From: Entophlyctis helioformis
Lineage: Eukaryota > Chytridiomycota > Chytridiomycetes > Chytridiales > Chytriomycetaceae
Assembly: GCA_025526915.1 (NCBI GenBank)
Contig: JAHLKH010000034.1
Span: forward strand, 1-64,000
Length of the DNA: 64,000 nt
Reading direction: 5' to 3'
Under the pieces are notes generated by a model. The model was not told where the DNA came from. It saw only the letters and a program-made list of their open reading frames with translations, and made no database searches. The position numbers were made by a program, and so were the translations under genes. This document shows, piece after piece, positions 47,182-58,757 of the stretch. Each line of letters opens with the position of its first letter. The stretch's first letter is position 1.

Positions 47182-50100
47182 TCACATGGCCAGATCCAGC
47201 TGCATAAGCATCATGGCCGCCAAAAACTGCAGGCAAGCGCGTGTCAGTTCCACGATGGGCACGGCAGCAGCAGCACAACGCTGGAAGTCTCACCTCTTTA
47301 GACGCCGCGTTCGTGTCCGCCGGCACGCCGCCAAGCCACTCATCGATCATCGCCTCTCGGGTATCTTGTCGATCGCTGCCATCCTCACCAGGCGGCTTCT
47401 TGGGCCTGGATTCGTAGACTTGCCGCGCGTTCGTCTCAAACGTCTGGCTGTACTCGGCAAACTTGTCGCGCAGGTCCGGATCGCAGACAACGAGGCCAAG
47501 GGGCTGCCCGTCAGCGTCCACGCCGTCGAGCCGGATGTACTTGCGCGGCCGCGCGCGGTCCGGCTCAGACTGCAAGATGTCCGCCGTGTTGATGTGTGCA
47601 GAGACGATTTGGCCGGAGACGTCGCGCACACGGACACGCTCGATAAAGTCGGACTCGAGTCGTCGTTCGGGGATGCGGTGCTCGACGGCAGACAGGAGAC
47701 GTAGCGCCTCGGCGTCGTTTTTGGCACGCGCCGTCTGCAGGGCTGCGAAAAAGTCGTCCGTGGCCGCATGGTTCTGGACGTGGATGTTGCCAAGGTTGCG
47801 ACTGGATGTGACGACACGCGGTAAGGACGCCAGAGAGTCTGAGCGTCCGTGCTGTCGGTGTTGGTGCGCTGATGCCGATGCAGATGCAGATGCAGGGGAA
47901 CGGCGGCATCGCATCAGACACAACAATCGACGGCGGATCACGCTGGGAGGACGTCTCGCTCAGTGCAGACGACGGGCCAAGCATCGCATGCGGTTGAGAT
48001 GTCGAAATAGCGAGCCCGCGCAACGATCTACTCGAACGCAGTCCTCCAGCCCCAGTCTGTCCATCACCCGGCGCATCGTCAGCAGTCGTCTGCACATCCG
48101 AGAACCGGCGTTTCTTGTGCGCGCTCCAGGCTCGCTTGCTGCACGCTGGCCGCCAAACGAAAACGGCGCAGAGGCACGCGACAGCCGTATGGGCGGCCGA
48201 TCGCTGCCGAACCCATTCTCGTAGTAATCGACATCATCCGGATCACCTGCACCACTCCATCCATCCGACATGGTAGGCATCGAGTCGATCTCGTCGCGCG
48301 ACTCGCGCCGACCGCCGCCACCCACAAGCCCGTGATCGTCAGCCGTCTCCGTGACCTGCACAACCAGCGGCTGAGCAACACGGAGTCGTCTCGGCGGAAG
48401 CGTCCAGTCCGCATGGCACGGGCACATCCACTTGCGCCGTATCTTGAGGTTGCGCGACCCATCCACCAGACCGACATGGATGTCCGCCACAGCACGATCA
48501 AACACAGGCTCTTCGACCGTGTACCCATTGTCCGCGACATACGAGGTATAGTAGCCATGCTGCGAGCGGGAACCAGCTGCCGCAGGGCCGCGGGTGGTCA
48601 AGATCGTCCAGAGGCGACCCGCGCCACAACTGCGACTGGACCCAGAACCAGTCGGCTGTGTCTATGATGCTGGTTTCGCAGTCGCGGAGCTCGGGCGGGA
48701 TGGCTGCGAGCGGCGGCGTGAGGCAGTCGAGGTGCCAGTACAGCGGGCAGAAGCCGCACTTGATAATGTCCGATCGCTGCGTCTGTAGCGTGAGGGCCGT
48801 GGACCCAGACGCGAACGGCTGCTGCACAGAGTACGAGCACAGAAACGACGTCTGGCTGGGACGCAGACCGCTCTTGCCACAGCCATGACAGACCTGCAAC
48901 GCCTCGTCGGTATCAGCCTGTTCCGTCTGCTCCTGCGGTTGCTGTTGCTGCTGCTGCTGTGCTGCTGCTGCTGTTGCTGCTGCTGCTGTTGCTGGGACTC
49001 TGGCGTGGTGGCCAAGTCATCCGGGATGCGTGCACCATAGGCATACATCGTACGCTGAGAGCCGGTGTACGCTTGGCGCGCCAATGCCTGCACAGACGCA
49101 GGCACAGTGACCGTCGGAACAGCCTTCTGCCGCCCAGACGACGAAGCAGGGGCATGGCCGGCAGCATCCGACGACGCGCCGCCAGAGCAGCACTGACACG
49201 CGCAGCCCACGTCACAGAAGGCAGCGGCTGGCAGTACGCGTTGCGTGGCAGGCGTCGCGGCACGACAGGCGTCACATCCACAAGCCGCGTGTCAATAAAC
49301 TCGCCAGTGCCGGGATGCGTTAGAATGTCGTCAAACATGGTGCGCAGCTCATGCGGCAGCCGGTACGTCCGCGGCTGCATGGTATCCAGCAGACTGATGA
49401 GCGGGCCCATGAGTCCGTTGCGTGCATCAGCATGCGGGGATGACCGAGCAGACGGTCCAAGAACAGAACCAGACGGCAGCCCAGAAACAGTCGACGACGT
49501 TGAAGCAGCCTTGCGGTGTCCGCCCTTGTTTCCAGCAGGCGTCTTTGCAGCGCGCAAGGAACTTTCCGGATTAATCGCCACACACACCTTGCATTGCCAT
49601 ACGCCCTCTGGCACGTTCGTCTCCGTGAAGCCCTCTTCCACACACGAGAAATGGAACACGCGCGGACACGTGTCGCAGCAGAGCAGCTTGCCCTTGCCCA
49701 GACACGCCGTGCAGTTGTCGTCCGTCTCACTAAACGGCAGCAGCGGTGGTGGTGGTGAAGCCGTCGTGGCAGCAGACGCGGACGCAGCAGCAGTTGCAGC
49801 AGTTGACGACGGTGACGGCTGTGGCGACTGGCGGCTGGCATTCAGCGGCGACTTGCTGCGGTTTCTGCCTGCAAGTGTCTGAGACGCAGAGCGGATGGCA
49901 GCCAGATCGTCCATAATCGTGTCGTCGCCATTCTGGTCGGCCGTGCCAGGCTTTGCACGGAACGGGTTGGGTGGGATTGGAACAGATGCTCGTTGGCGCG
50001 ACCGGCGCGATTTGCGGCCGTCGGCATTAAAATCGTTGTGGTCCTGGCTCTGCACCTCGTCGCGCACGTTGTGGATAGACTCGGATGCCATGATAGGTCT

Positions 50101-51161
50101 AAGCATCTCATCGTAGTATTGCACCTGCTCTTGCTGCGTTTCTGTGCGTACTGGCGATTTCTCCGTGCTTTTGCCGTGTTTGTGCTGTGCGGCATGGCTA
50201 CGTCGAGGAAGCCAGCGACGACGACGAGCATTCACGGAAGGCAGCGTGACCGTGTCAGTCTGAGACGACGATCCATCAATCGGCTGGTGCATCCGATCGT
50301 CAGGGTGCGGATGAGGTGAAAGGCCGTCCGTCGTGCAAACACTAGACTCGTCGTCCATTGCGTCGTCATCGCCAATTCCAGCCTCGGACTGCAGCTTCGC
50401 ATCAGCAGCAGCCCCGTGGCCAGTTGTCGAGTCTACGACCGCACTGTGCATCTCGTCAGGCTGAAGGCGGACGGATCCGAACAGACTGCGCGTCTGTTGC
50501 TGCAGAGACGACCCGCCTGCACTGCTTGGACCAGTTGACGTCAGCGCAGTCTAGACAATGACAGTCGTGAGATACAATTGAATGTCAGTCAGACGGCAAT
50601 CATACCGCAAATGCCAGCCATGCGCCATGTACCTCGTTCGGACTCAACAGGCGGCAGGCTGGCTGTTTGATTCCATCGACTGCTGCGATGCTCGACATCT
50701 GCAGACGACCTGCGAGTCTCTTGGCCTGCCGAGTCAGCCGAGTCAGATGCATCAGCCACAAGCGACCGTCTCAATCGCTTCAAGACAGGCTTGGGCGGCA
50801 GCGAGGACAGCTTGGTTGCTGACCGAGTAGTGCGTCGGCCTGTCTCGTCTCCACCAGCAATCACACGGTCCAGGTCGATGCCAACCATGCTCCGTACACC
50901 GGCCTTGGACATGTCGCGAGGTGCCTTGGAGGGTTTCTGTGGTGAGACCGACGATGCAGGAGTAGCTTCCCGCGACTGACCGTTTGGCCTGCTGCTGTTG
51001 ACTCGCATCTGTTGCCGTTGTTGCGCTGAGTGCAGTTGCTGCTGGTAGCGATGGCGCGTGATTTTGAGGTGCTGGTGTGTCGACTGGTAGCTTGCTGGCA
51101 GCTGCATCGGACAGGCCCGGCAGTAACGTCGCGCCATCACCCCCATGTGGCTGCTTGCGTT
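47182..51161 (-). CDS. RCO1: Rco1-like double-PHD protein (Rpd3S histone deacetylase subunit)
   Basis: PHD1 (about 49710-49585) is CTACLGKGKLLCCDTCPRVF..WQCKVC. It is followed by GPLISLLDTMQPRTYRLPHE, matching the Rco1 segment that contacts Sin3. PHD2 (about 48900-48700) is CHGCGKSGLRPSQ..IIKCGFCPLYWHLDCL, then RRKWMCPCHADW. The C-terminus has HRIPERRLESDFIERVRVRD and closes after a 67-nt intron (47293-47227) with ASKE/FLAAMMLMQLDLAM. In yeast Rco1 directs Rpd3S to methylated nucleosomes. Frame changes lie near 49215, 48950 (poly-Gln), 48090 and 47900. ATG 50451 is possible, but the frame is open further upstream through an intron (50632-50551) into a segment GVRSMVGIDLDRVIAGGDET. The true start may lie in the next feature. 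Confidence 0.6.
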
Positions 51162-54100
51162 TCAACGGCGATGGCGCAGCAACAGCCGACCCTGACCAGC
51201 CATGCCCCGAGGAGGAGTCGCACTCTGACGTTCAGACGAGCTCGACTCAGAAAGCGCAGACGCGTACTTGGGCAGCGACGCCTCGTCAACCTCAGGCTGT
51301 GTGGGGGCTGGCGATGCTCTGCGAGACCGGCTGTCATCAGCCACGAGCAGCGGTGCGTTGCCGCTGGCACGAGTCCGCCGCGAGGTTCGAGACAGTGCGG
51401 CTGGCTCTCCAGCAACAGGATCGCCACCTCTTGACAGTGAGTTTGACCGGAGTCTCCGGCCCGATGCATTCGATGGTGCGGCGGCCCCAATCGCCGTTGC
51501 TGCTGTTGCTGCTGGCGCGGCAGACGGAGATCGGCCACTCGTGAGTAACAAGTGCATTGCCGGCGACTGCTTGGAGCCCAAGGGCGACGGAGAGGCTGCT
51601 GCTGCGGTCTTGGCACGCGCTGGCGATGCGCTTCCTGGAACCGGCAAGGGCCGGGTAGGTGTCTGGCGACCCTGCGAGGCGTCATCGCCAAACATGCCCA
51701 GAGACGACAAGTCAATGTCCGAATGGCTGGCCAGGTCAAGATCCAGGCCCGCATCCTCCACCTCGACAAGCTCAGAGGCAACAGGCAGTCGCGGCTCGGT
51801 CATGTCGCTGTGCTCGATATGTTCAAGCTCAGCGCTCTGGTCAACGGCGTCAGCCGCAGACCGAGTTGGCTCACTGGGACCCTCCATGATCGCGTCATCT
51901 TGCCGAGCCACTGCCAGTGCATCAATGCCAAATGACGTTGCTGCTGTCGCCGGCGCTGCTAGCACCTTTAGCGCTGATGCGGATGCTGATGCTGATGCGC
52001 GAGAGGGGCTTGCAGGCACCTTGGTCGATGGCGCAGCTGCAGCCTTCTTGGAGGTAAGCTTGGCAATCTCTGAGAAGATCGTGTTGCGGAGGTTGTTGGA
52101 CTGCGTTGCGATGGCCGAATTGGCTGGGTTGATGACTTTGGACACGATGAGATGGGCACCCGTGTGTTTGGGCTTGAGCTCGGCTATGGCGGCACTTGCG
52201 GCACTGCTGCTGCTTCTCAATCGTCTCCGATTGGCCCTCTTGCTTGATGCTGATGTTTTCGGCGCCGACGATTCAGCAGCCGGTGGTTCCGAGTCCGTCG
52301 GTGTTTCTGGTAATGCTGATGCTCCTGCATTCGAAGTCGTTTTGCTGACATGGGCGAGTGCAGCCGAGAAGGCAGACGCCATGGCATTCACTGGCGTCGC
52401 AGCTGTGGCAGATCCCGACGCGGATCCCGATACAGCAGACGGATTGGCAGGCGGTGTTGGTGTGGCGGCAACAGTCGGAGAAGCTTTGCTGACATGCGCG
52501 AGTGCGGCCGAGAAGGCAGACGCCATGGCATTCACTGGCGTCGCAGCTGTGGCAGATCCCGACGCAGATCCCGATACAGCAGACGGATTGGCAGGCGGTG
52601 TTGGTGTGGCGGCAACAGTCGGAGAAGCTTTGCTGACATGCGCGAGTGCGACTGAGAAGGCTGACGCCATGGCATTCACTGGCGTCGCAGCTGTGGCAGA
52701 TCCCGACGCAGATCCCGATACAGCAGACGGATTGGCAGGCGGTGTTGGTGTGGCGGCAACAGTCGGAGAAGCTTTGCTGACATGCGCGAGTGCGACTGAG
52801 AAGGCTGACGCCATGGCATTCACTGGCGTCGTAGCTGTGGCAGACCCATTCGCACTGATCGGTTTCCTGGCAGACGGCGACGGCACTGCAAACGCCGTGA
52901 TCTTCTTCTGTGTGTGGGTCGGTGTCGTTCGGCTGGGTGCTGCAATCTTGGACGACGTCGGTTCAAGTGCAGCAGGACGAGCAGCAGTGGCATGTGCCGG
53001 CTCAGCTGGGGACTGCACGGCCAGGAGCTTGCTGCTGTTTGGCGTCGTGTCCTCTGTCGGCCAGGGAGGTGCCGTCGATGCCGCCGACGAGGGCGAGGAT
53101 CTGGATGCCGAGGTGGCCGAGGTGGCTGCCAGCATGGGGGCGGGAAGCGGCGGTGTGGGCGTGACGTGTGCTGGGAGGGGCGGCGGTGGGTGCGGCTGCG
53201 GCTGCGGCTGCGGCTGAGGGTGCGGTGCAGCAAACCTGGCGACGATGCGAGGAAACTTGTGCTCGGCGGGCAATGTCGGGCTCGACGCGAACAAGGGCGT
53301 TGGTGCGTCGTCGGTCGGCGCAGACGCAGATGAAGATGAAGATGTAGACGCAGACGCAGACGCAGACGCAGAAGCAGACGCAGACGCAGACGCAGACGCA
53401 GCGAGCTTCAGACGGCTGGCCGTGAGCACGCGCGGCGGCTGCGGGCTTGGCTGGAACGACGGCCGCGACGCCAGCGCTGTTGCAAACGCAGACGCCAGGG
53501 CCGATGCCGTCCCGGAAATGGCAGCAGGTGCCGGTGCTGGCAGCTGCGTTGCCGGCTGCGTCGACGACTGCGTTGAAGCGGCCGCGCTGCCTGCCGACGC
53601 GGCAGGAGCCGGCATCTTTGTTGGCGATCCCAGCCGCAGCAGGAGTCGCGTCGATGCCGACGGCGTGCCTTGCTTGGGTGTCGCGGCTGCCACGGCCGAT
53701 CCAGACAGGGCAGCACCGCGCAGGGCTGGCGACGATGATAACGACGATGGCAACGACGACGATGATGTTGACGTCGATGCAGGCGAGAATGTCGGCTGCA
53801 TGCCAGCACCATCCCTGGCTTTGGCCTTGCTGCGCTTCCGCCGCTTCCGCTGCTTCGAGAGCGGATCTGCAGCGTTGCCTGTCCGGCCACCACCGCCACT
53901 GGCACCACTTCCGGTCGCTGCTCGTGCGCCACGGCTGGCCTGGTCGAGATAACGGGCAGCCGCGTTGGCAGCCGCGTTGGCAGCCGCATTTGCAGCCGCA
54001 TTCGTGCTGCTCCGGTTGCTTATGTTGCTCCCATTGGTCCTGCTGCCCCCATTGCTCTCATTGCTGCCACTGCCGCTGCCGCTGCCTGCAGTCGCAGGAA

Positions 54101-54203
54101 GAGCGACGGCGGCCAACGACGAGGCGGCGTGGTCGTGGCTGGAAAGCCGCGGCTGGCGGTCGCCACGGCCCGCGACGTCGCCCACGGTGGCCATCATGGT
54201 CAT
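51162..54203 (-). CDS. Ala/Ser/Pro-rich reading frame with 48-residue tandem repeats
   Basis: An uninterrupted frame of about 1,013 codons from ATG 54203 (MTMMATVGDVAGRGD). It includes a basic patch (KQRKRRKRSKAKARD), long Ala/Ser and Gln-Pro stretches, three and a half copies of a 48-residue repeat, and an acidic/Ser end (ELVEVEDAGLDLDLASHSDI). It ends at 51162, but a single missing base near 51180 would continue it as SPLKRKQPHGGDGATLLPGL into the RCO1-like gene, with no intergenic gap. So it may be the disordered N-terminal half of that protein. As a separate gene it has no recognisable function. The antisense strand is also open for over 600 codons, a side effect of composition. Confidence 0.45.
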   Translation of the reverse strand: MTMMATVGDVAGRGDRQPRLSSHDHAASSLAAVALPATAGSGSGSGSNESNGGSRTNGSNISNRSSTNAAANAAANAAANAAARYLDQASRGARAATGSGASGGGGRTGNAADPLSKQRKRRKRSKAKARDGAGMQPTFSPASTSTSSSSLPSSLSSSPALRGAALSGSAVAAATPKQGTPSASTRLLLRLGSPTKMPAPAASAGSAAASTQSSTQPATQLPAPAPAAISGTASALASAFATALASRPSFQPSPQPPRVLTASRLKLAASASASASASASASASASTSSSSSASAPTDDAPTPLFASSPTLPAEHKFPRIVARFAAPHPQPQPQPQPHPPPPLPAHVTPTPPLPAPMLAATSATSASRSSPSSAASTAPPWPTEDTTPNSSKLLAVQSPAEPAHATAARPAALEPTSSKIAAPSRTTPTHTQKKITAFAVPSPSARKPISANGSATATTPVNAMASAFSVALAHVSKASPTVAATPTPPANPSAVSGSASGSATAATPVNAMASAFSVALAHVSKASPTVAATPTPPANPSAVSGSASGSATAATPVNAMASAFSAALAHVSKASPTVAATPTPPANPSAVSGSASGSATAATPVNAMASAFSAALAHVSKTTSNAGASALPETPTDSEPPAAESSAPKTSASSKRANRRRLRSSSSAASAAIAELKPKHTGAHLIVSKVINPANSAIATQSNNLRNTIFSEIAKLTSKKAAAAPSTKVPASPSRASASASASALKVLAAPATAATSFGIDALAVARQDDAIMEGPSEPTRSAADAVDQSAELEHIEHSDMTEPRLPVASELVEVEDAGLDLDLASHSDIDLSSLGMFGDDASQGRQTPTRPLPVPGSASPARAKTAAAASPSPLGSKQSPAMHLLLTSGRSPSAAPAATAATAIGAAAPSNASGRRLRSNSLSRGGDPVAGEPAALSRTSRRTRASGNAPLLVADDSRSRRASPAPTQPEVDEASLPKYASALSESSSSERQSATPPRGMAGQGRLLLRHRR
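52357..52846 (-). repeat. 144-bp in-frame tandem repeat, about 3.4 copies
   Basis: Copies start at 52357, 52501, 52645 and 52789 (last partial), exactly 144 bp apart and nearly identical. Each encodes 48 residues including TPVNAMASAFS, LAHVSKASPTVAATPTPP and NPSAVSGSASG. The period is divisible by three, so copy number can change without breaking the frame. Confidence 0.9.
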
Positions 54204-54899
54204 GAACAGAGTGCTGGAATGCGATGCGATCAGATGTGGAGGGATGCGATGGGACGGGACGGGCTGGCTGGCGAGCACTCTGGCAGACAGAGATGCGACG
54301 ATGGAAATGCGTGTGGATCCTGCGGGTGGAGCATGCTGCAGGTGTCAGCAACGGTGTCTGCGGCGTGATCCCGCAGCGACAGCCAGGCAGGCAGCCGCCG
54401 TGGCCCGTGCATCACAGTGCAGCCCATCACAGCCCATCACAGTGCAGCCTATCACGGCCCAGTCCAGCCAGATCCGACGCAGCTGCCGGCTGCCTTCTGC
54501 CGCAAACGCCTCCGTAACGAGAACGCCAGCAGCAACAACAAGGTTCAAGTGGGCGCAGCGGAGATAGGCCCGCGTTGTGTTGTGTTGTTGTGCCTGCTGT
54601 TGGTCGGGTCGGGTGTGGGCTAGGACTGGGACCGGATAGAAGCTGGCTGGCTGGCTGGCCGGACCGTCACGGTGGCTCGCACTGTCTGCAGCAAGGCATG
54701 GCTGGCCCGTCGGCTCTGCGCCAGCAAGACAGCAGCGGGCAACCGACCTGCAACGGAGCTTGGCGGTTCGGACAGGTCGATGGACCACGTTGTTAAGATT
54801 TCGACAACAATTTGTATTGCAACGGAATGTGTGCAAGCGCGATTGGAAAGAGAGTGATGAGGGGAACAACAGAGATCCAGGACAGATCCAGCAGCACGC
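54204..54899. other. Intergenic region with short direct repeats
   Basis: About 700 nt. It holds CCATCACAG-type direct repeats (54424-54460) and CTGG runs (54640-54655). Open frames here lack coding character. It probably carries the promoter of the Ala/Ser-rich frame and the 3' flank of the membrane protein gene. Confidence 0.4.
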
Positions 54900-55827
54900 T
54901 CAGTCGGTCTTGTCGGCAGGCTTGTCGGCCTCGCGCACCTCGATGGGGTAGTAGCTGAGAATCAGGCCGGCAATCGATCCAAGCAGCACGAGCGAGTCAA
55001 TGGTGTAGTCGTGCGGCTCAAACATCTTGACAAACTGGGTCCAGCCAGTCAGCCCTTCTGGTCGTCGGGCTTGCACAGTACGCCGCAACACGACACACGA
55101 CACACGACACACGGCAGAGCAGAACAAACCTCGAATCGGTTCATGAGAAAGTTCTGCAGGAGCACGAGCCCCCACAGGACCGGCAGGTGGTTCTTGACGC
55201 CGAACCGCAGCAGCGTGTGCTCGCCACGATCGCCTGCACGCGCACCCCAGTCCAAGTTGGGCAGCATTCTTGGACACCGCGACCGTCAGTTGCTGCCCGT
55301 CACAGCCTCCACTGCAACCTCCCTCTCCCTCCCCTGGCGTCTCCTCGCATCTCCCCCCGTGAACAGCTGACGCACGAATCACGCACGCACCATGCACGCA
55401 CCCTTTGGCGAAAGCCACTACAGTCAGCGCGGTCGTCATGATCCACTGCGAGTACCAGAACCATGTCTGCAGTCGCTCGTTGCTGCCGGCGGACCGAGCG
55501 AGCACGGCGAACATGCCATGATCGCGCGACACCACGTCATGGAGCAGGCTCGAGCACGCCCACTGGAAGATGGCGACTGGCAGCAGCACGATTGGGTAGT
55601 TGGCGGCCTGCACGGTTGTGGTGGTTGTATGCGTAGCAGGTGAGTCAGCCAGCCAGGTGTGCATCAATGCAAAGGCAAGCAGCCTGCGGATGCGAGCGGG
55701 TGAGGTGCAGGGCATGGGTACTGACACCACGGCGCCAGAGACTTGCCAGAAATTCTACATGCGGTGCGACATGCTCGGCATAGTAGTCGTCGATCTCGGC
55801 TTGGCGTGTTGGTGCTCGGCGAGGCAT
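54900..55827 (-). CDS. Small multi-pass membrane protein, unknown family
   Basis: Four exons: 55827-55722, 55607-55402, 55268-55130, 55034-54900. Start MPRRAPTRQAEIDDYYAEHV. Predicted helices: YPIVLLPVAIFQWACSSLL, WFWYSQWIMTTALTVVAFAK, LPVLWGLVLLQNFLM and SLVLLGSIAGLILSYYP, with a charged C-terminus ending KPADKTD. The first junction is out of phase by one base, so an indel in exon 1 is likely; the other junctions join well. About 195 residues. Divergent from the first alcohol oxidase gene, 183 nt between starts. Function unknown. Confidence 0.6.
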
Positions 55828-56010
55828 TGCTTGTCAGATGTTGAACAGACGTAGAGTCAAGACAATCGGCCGCTCTTGTCTTGCTGCCGTGCCCTGAAAA
55901 GCTTCCGCGGCAAGCTCAGGCGGGTTCTCAGACAATCGAGTTTATGCGTCACGGTCGCACGCGACTGGCTTGCCCACTCACTCACCATTGACGCGTTCGC
56001 ACGAGCCATT

Positions 56011-58573
56011 ATGTCCAGCACGCCTCAGTCTGGCGGCATTGTGGCGCCAGGTGCAATGGGCGAGATCAAAGCAGCCGCTGCAGCCGTCGCAACTGCTGCG
56101 CCATCCGCACCGCCCAAAATCCCCAGCGGCAATGCGCCTGTCCAGCCAAGTGGCGATACCGCAGTCCCCGATAAGCGTCCGCTGCCTGTAAGTCAACCCC
56201 ACACCTCTCACGCGCGACTTTGCATTGCTCACACGCGAGACACCAGGCAGAGCCAGTGATCCTGCAGGTCCTCGGCGCAATCGTCGACACGTTTGTCACG
56301 GGCGTCTCGCTCTCCGACTGCGAGCGCATCTCTGCGGCACACTATGCTGGCCTGTCCGCCAACGCCTCCGTGTCACGCGCAGACCCCGAGTCCGTCGACA
56401 CCTTTCTGCGTCTGTCGCCTGCCAGATCCCCGCACGTCGCCCTCGCCCTCGTCGACCTCATCAACAAGAGCGCACCGCCCGACCGCGCGTCTGCCATGTA
56501 CTGGCTGCTTCGCTGTCTGTCCACGTCCATCGGCACCATGCTCATCTGCGGCGTGGGGTACAAGCGGCTGGCGCCATTCCCAAACCTCGATCACAGCGAC
56601 CGCGAGCTGGCGATGCAGCGACTCGCGCGGTCGTCGGTTGCGCCGCTGCGTGCCCTGTTTAATGCGTTCAGAGGGCTGTCGGCGCTGATCGTGTATGGCG
56701 GGAAGCAGGGCTGGGAGAAGGGGGATCGAGTTGTATGGAATGCAATCGGATATCCTGGAGCGGTGCCCGAGCGACCGAGACCCCGGCCGAGTCGATGTGC
56801 CGCCCCAAGTTCCTGAATGTGCGGCGATTGCCGGGGATGCGTATGGGCCGACGCGGTCGTCTGTGCTGAGCATGCAATGCGATGTCGTCGTGGTCGGATC
56901 CGGTTGCGGCGGTGGCGTTGTGGGTGAGTCTTGCATTTGGGCATGGCCACGGCCAGGCACTGACGGCTAACATTGACCGATCAGCTGCGGAGCTGGCTGC
57001 TGCCGGTCACAAGGTCATTGTTCTCGAAAAGGCCAAATACGTTCACCCGTGTGATCTGTCGCTGGAAGCCACACAGTCGTTTGGTACGCTGTTTGACGCC
57101 GGCGGCGGTCTGCAAACCGAAGACGGCGCTGCGGCAACAATCGCAGGATCAGCATGGGGCGGTGGCACGGCAGTCAACTGGTCAGCCTGTTTCCCGCCAC
57201 CAGCCAAGCTGCGCGAAGAATGGGCAACCCAGCACGGTCTGACGCACTTCACATCGTCCGAGTTCCAGCAGTCGGTCGATATCGTGCAAAAGCGGATCGG
57301 CGTGAGTGCCCAGGCGTACGGCACAACCCGCCCAACCGTATGCTGCTCGACGGATGCGCGGTCCTCAAATGCCACGGCCAGACGGTGCCTCAGAACACTG
57401 GCGGCAAGGAGCACTACTGTGGATGGTGCACATTCGGATGCCCCTTCGGCGAGAAGCAGAGCACAATGCTCACGTGGATCAAGGATGCAAGTGACGACGG
57501 TGCACAGCTGATCGAGGGTGCCCATGCCACGCGCATCGTTCACAGCAACAGCCAGGTGCGTGGCGTCGAAGCTCTTGTTGACGGCAGCCAACGTGTGATG
57601 GTGTCAGCACGACGCGTGGTGGTCTGTTGCGGTGCCATCCACACGCCAGCGTTACTGTTGCGATCCAGATCAAGAACGTGCATCTGGGTAAACACCTCAA
57701 GCTGCATCCGATTGTGGCCGTTCATGGCATCTACCCTGACCGCGACATCAAGCCGTACGAGGGATCGATTCTGACATCGTGCTCAGACCATGTGGCTGAC
57801 CTGGACGGCCGCGGGTATGGCGCACGGATCGAAGTGACGTCAGGACACCCGTCGTTTATTGCAATGATGATGCCATGGACATCGGCGGCAGACCACAAGC
57901 AGCGGATGCTCATGTACCGCCATACGGCGACGTTTGCTGCAGTGGTGCGCGACGACGACTCTGAGGGCCAGGTATGGGCAGACGCATCGACGGGACAGCC
58001 GCGATTCAACTGGGCAATGTCGGACAAGGACGCGCGGGCGGCTGTTGCGGGACTGGTGCATTCGCTGCGACTGCATATTGCCGCAGGAGCGTCCGAGGTC
58101 TTGACGGGACAGCTTGGCGTGCCGGCATTCAAGCGACCGGCAGGAGCAAGTGCCGAGCAGGTGTTGGAGTCGGCAGAGTTCCGCGAGTATCTTGGGCAGG
58201 TGGAAGCGGCAGGGATCAAGCCAAACATGGTGGGTGTCTATGGCGCGCACCAGATGGGCACAGCACGCATGTCAACCGATGCGGCGCAAGGCGTGGTGGA
58301 CCAGCACGGCGAGAGTTGGGACGTGCGTGGGCTTTACGTGGCCGACACGTCCGTGTTCCCCACGGCATGCGGAGTCAAGTGAGTGTCTCTGTGTCTGTGG
58401 ATTCGCCCGTCTGGACCTGCGCATCTGGCGTGGACTGACGCGTGTGGCAGCCCGATGGTCACAGCACAGAGCGTGCGCACTCGATTGCGCAGTTCATCAA
58501 GGCGGATCTGGCTCGCGATCGTGCACCAAATGGCGACACTACTGCGCCAGCCCGCATGGCCAGCAGACTGTAG
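56011..58573 (+). CDS. FAO: Long-chain fatty alcohol oxidase (GMC family), copy 1
   Basis: FAD-dependent GMC oxidoreductase that would oxidise long-chain alcohols to aldehydes with O2, usually on peroxisome or ER membranes. Exons 56011-56187, 56247-56923, 56985-58378 and 58451-58573. The Rossmann motif CDVVVVGSGCGGGVV is split by an intron just before AAELAAAGHKVIVLEKAK. Further blocks: GGGTAVNWSACFPPP, CGWCTFGCPFGEKQ, VVVCCGAIHTPALLL, YGAHQMGTARM (active-site His region) and YVADTSVFPTACGVNPM. The frame shifts by one missing base near 56760, 57313, 57665 and 58470; copy 2 is intact at the last position and shows exactly one extra base. C-terminal end MASRL. Its N-terminal 59 residues are Ala/Pro-rich. 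Confidence 0.9.
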
Positions 58574-58688
58574 TGGCTGCGTGGGGCAGTGGCCAATGCC
58601 GCATGTCCGCATGTCTGTCTGTCCGTCTGCCTGCCTGTCTGAGTGGCCCCAATAGATGCTCTTCAACGCTCGCTCATACTTCATCGCA

Positions 58689-58741
58689 GTCACGTGACTG
58701 GCAGCTCAGTGGCAATGACAAGCATGCCGCAGTCACGTGAC
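58689..58741. promoter_or_regulatory. Two 10-bp palindromes GTCACGTGAC before the second alcohol oxidase
   Basis: GTCACGTGAC occurs at 58689-58698 and 58732-58741, inside a longer direct repeat (CAGTCACGTGACT..CAGTGGCAATGA), 43 bp apart. The second ends 16 bp before ATG 58758. CACGTG cores are bHLH sites in fungi, so they are candidate control elements for this gene. Confidence 0.55.
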
Positions 58742-58757
58742 TAGCTGCCCAGTGGCA

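Noticed and set aside
51268..53217. A 649-codon open frame on the plus strand opposite the Ala/Ser-rich gene
   Set aside because: It is Ala/Asp/Gly-rich antisense of a GC-rich biased frame and has no domain; the minus strand frame has better codon character.
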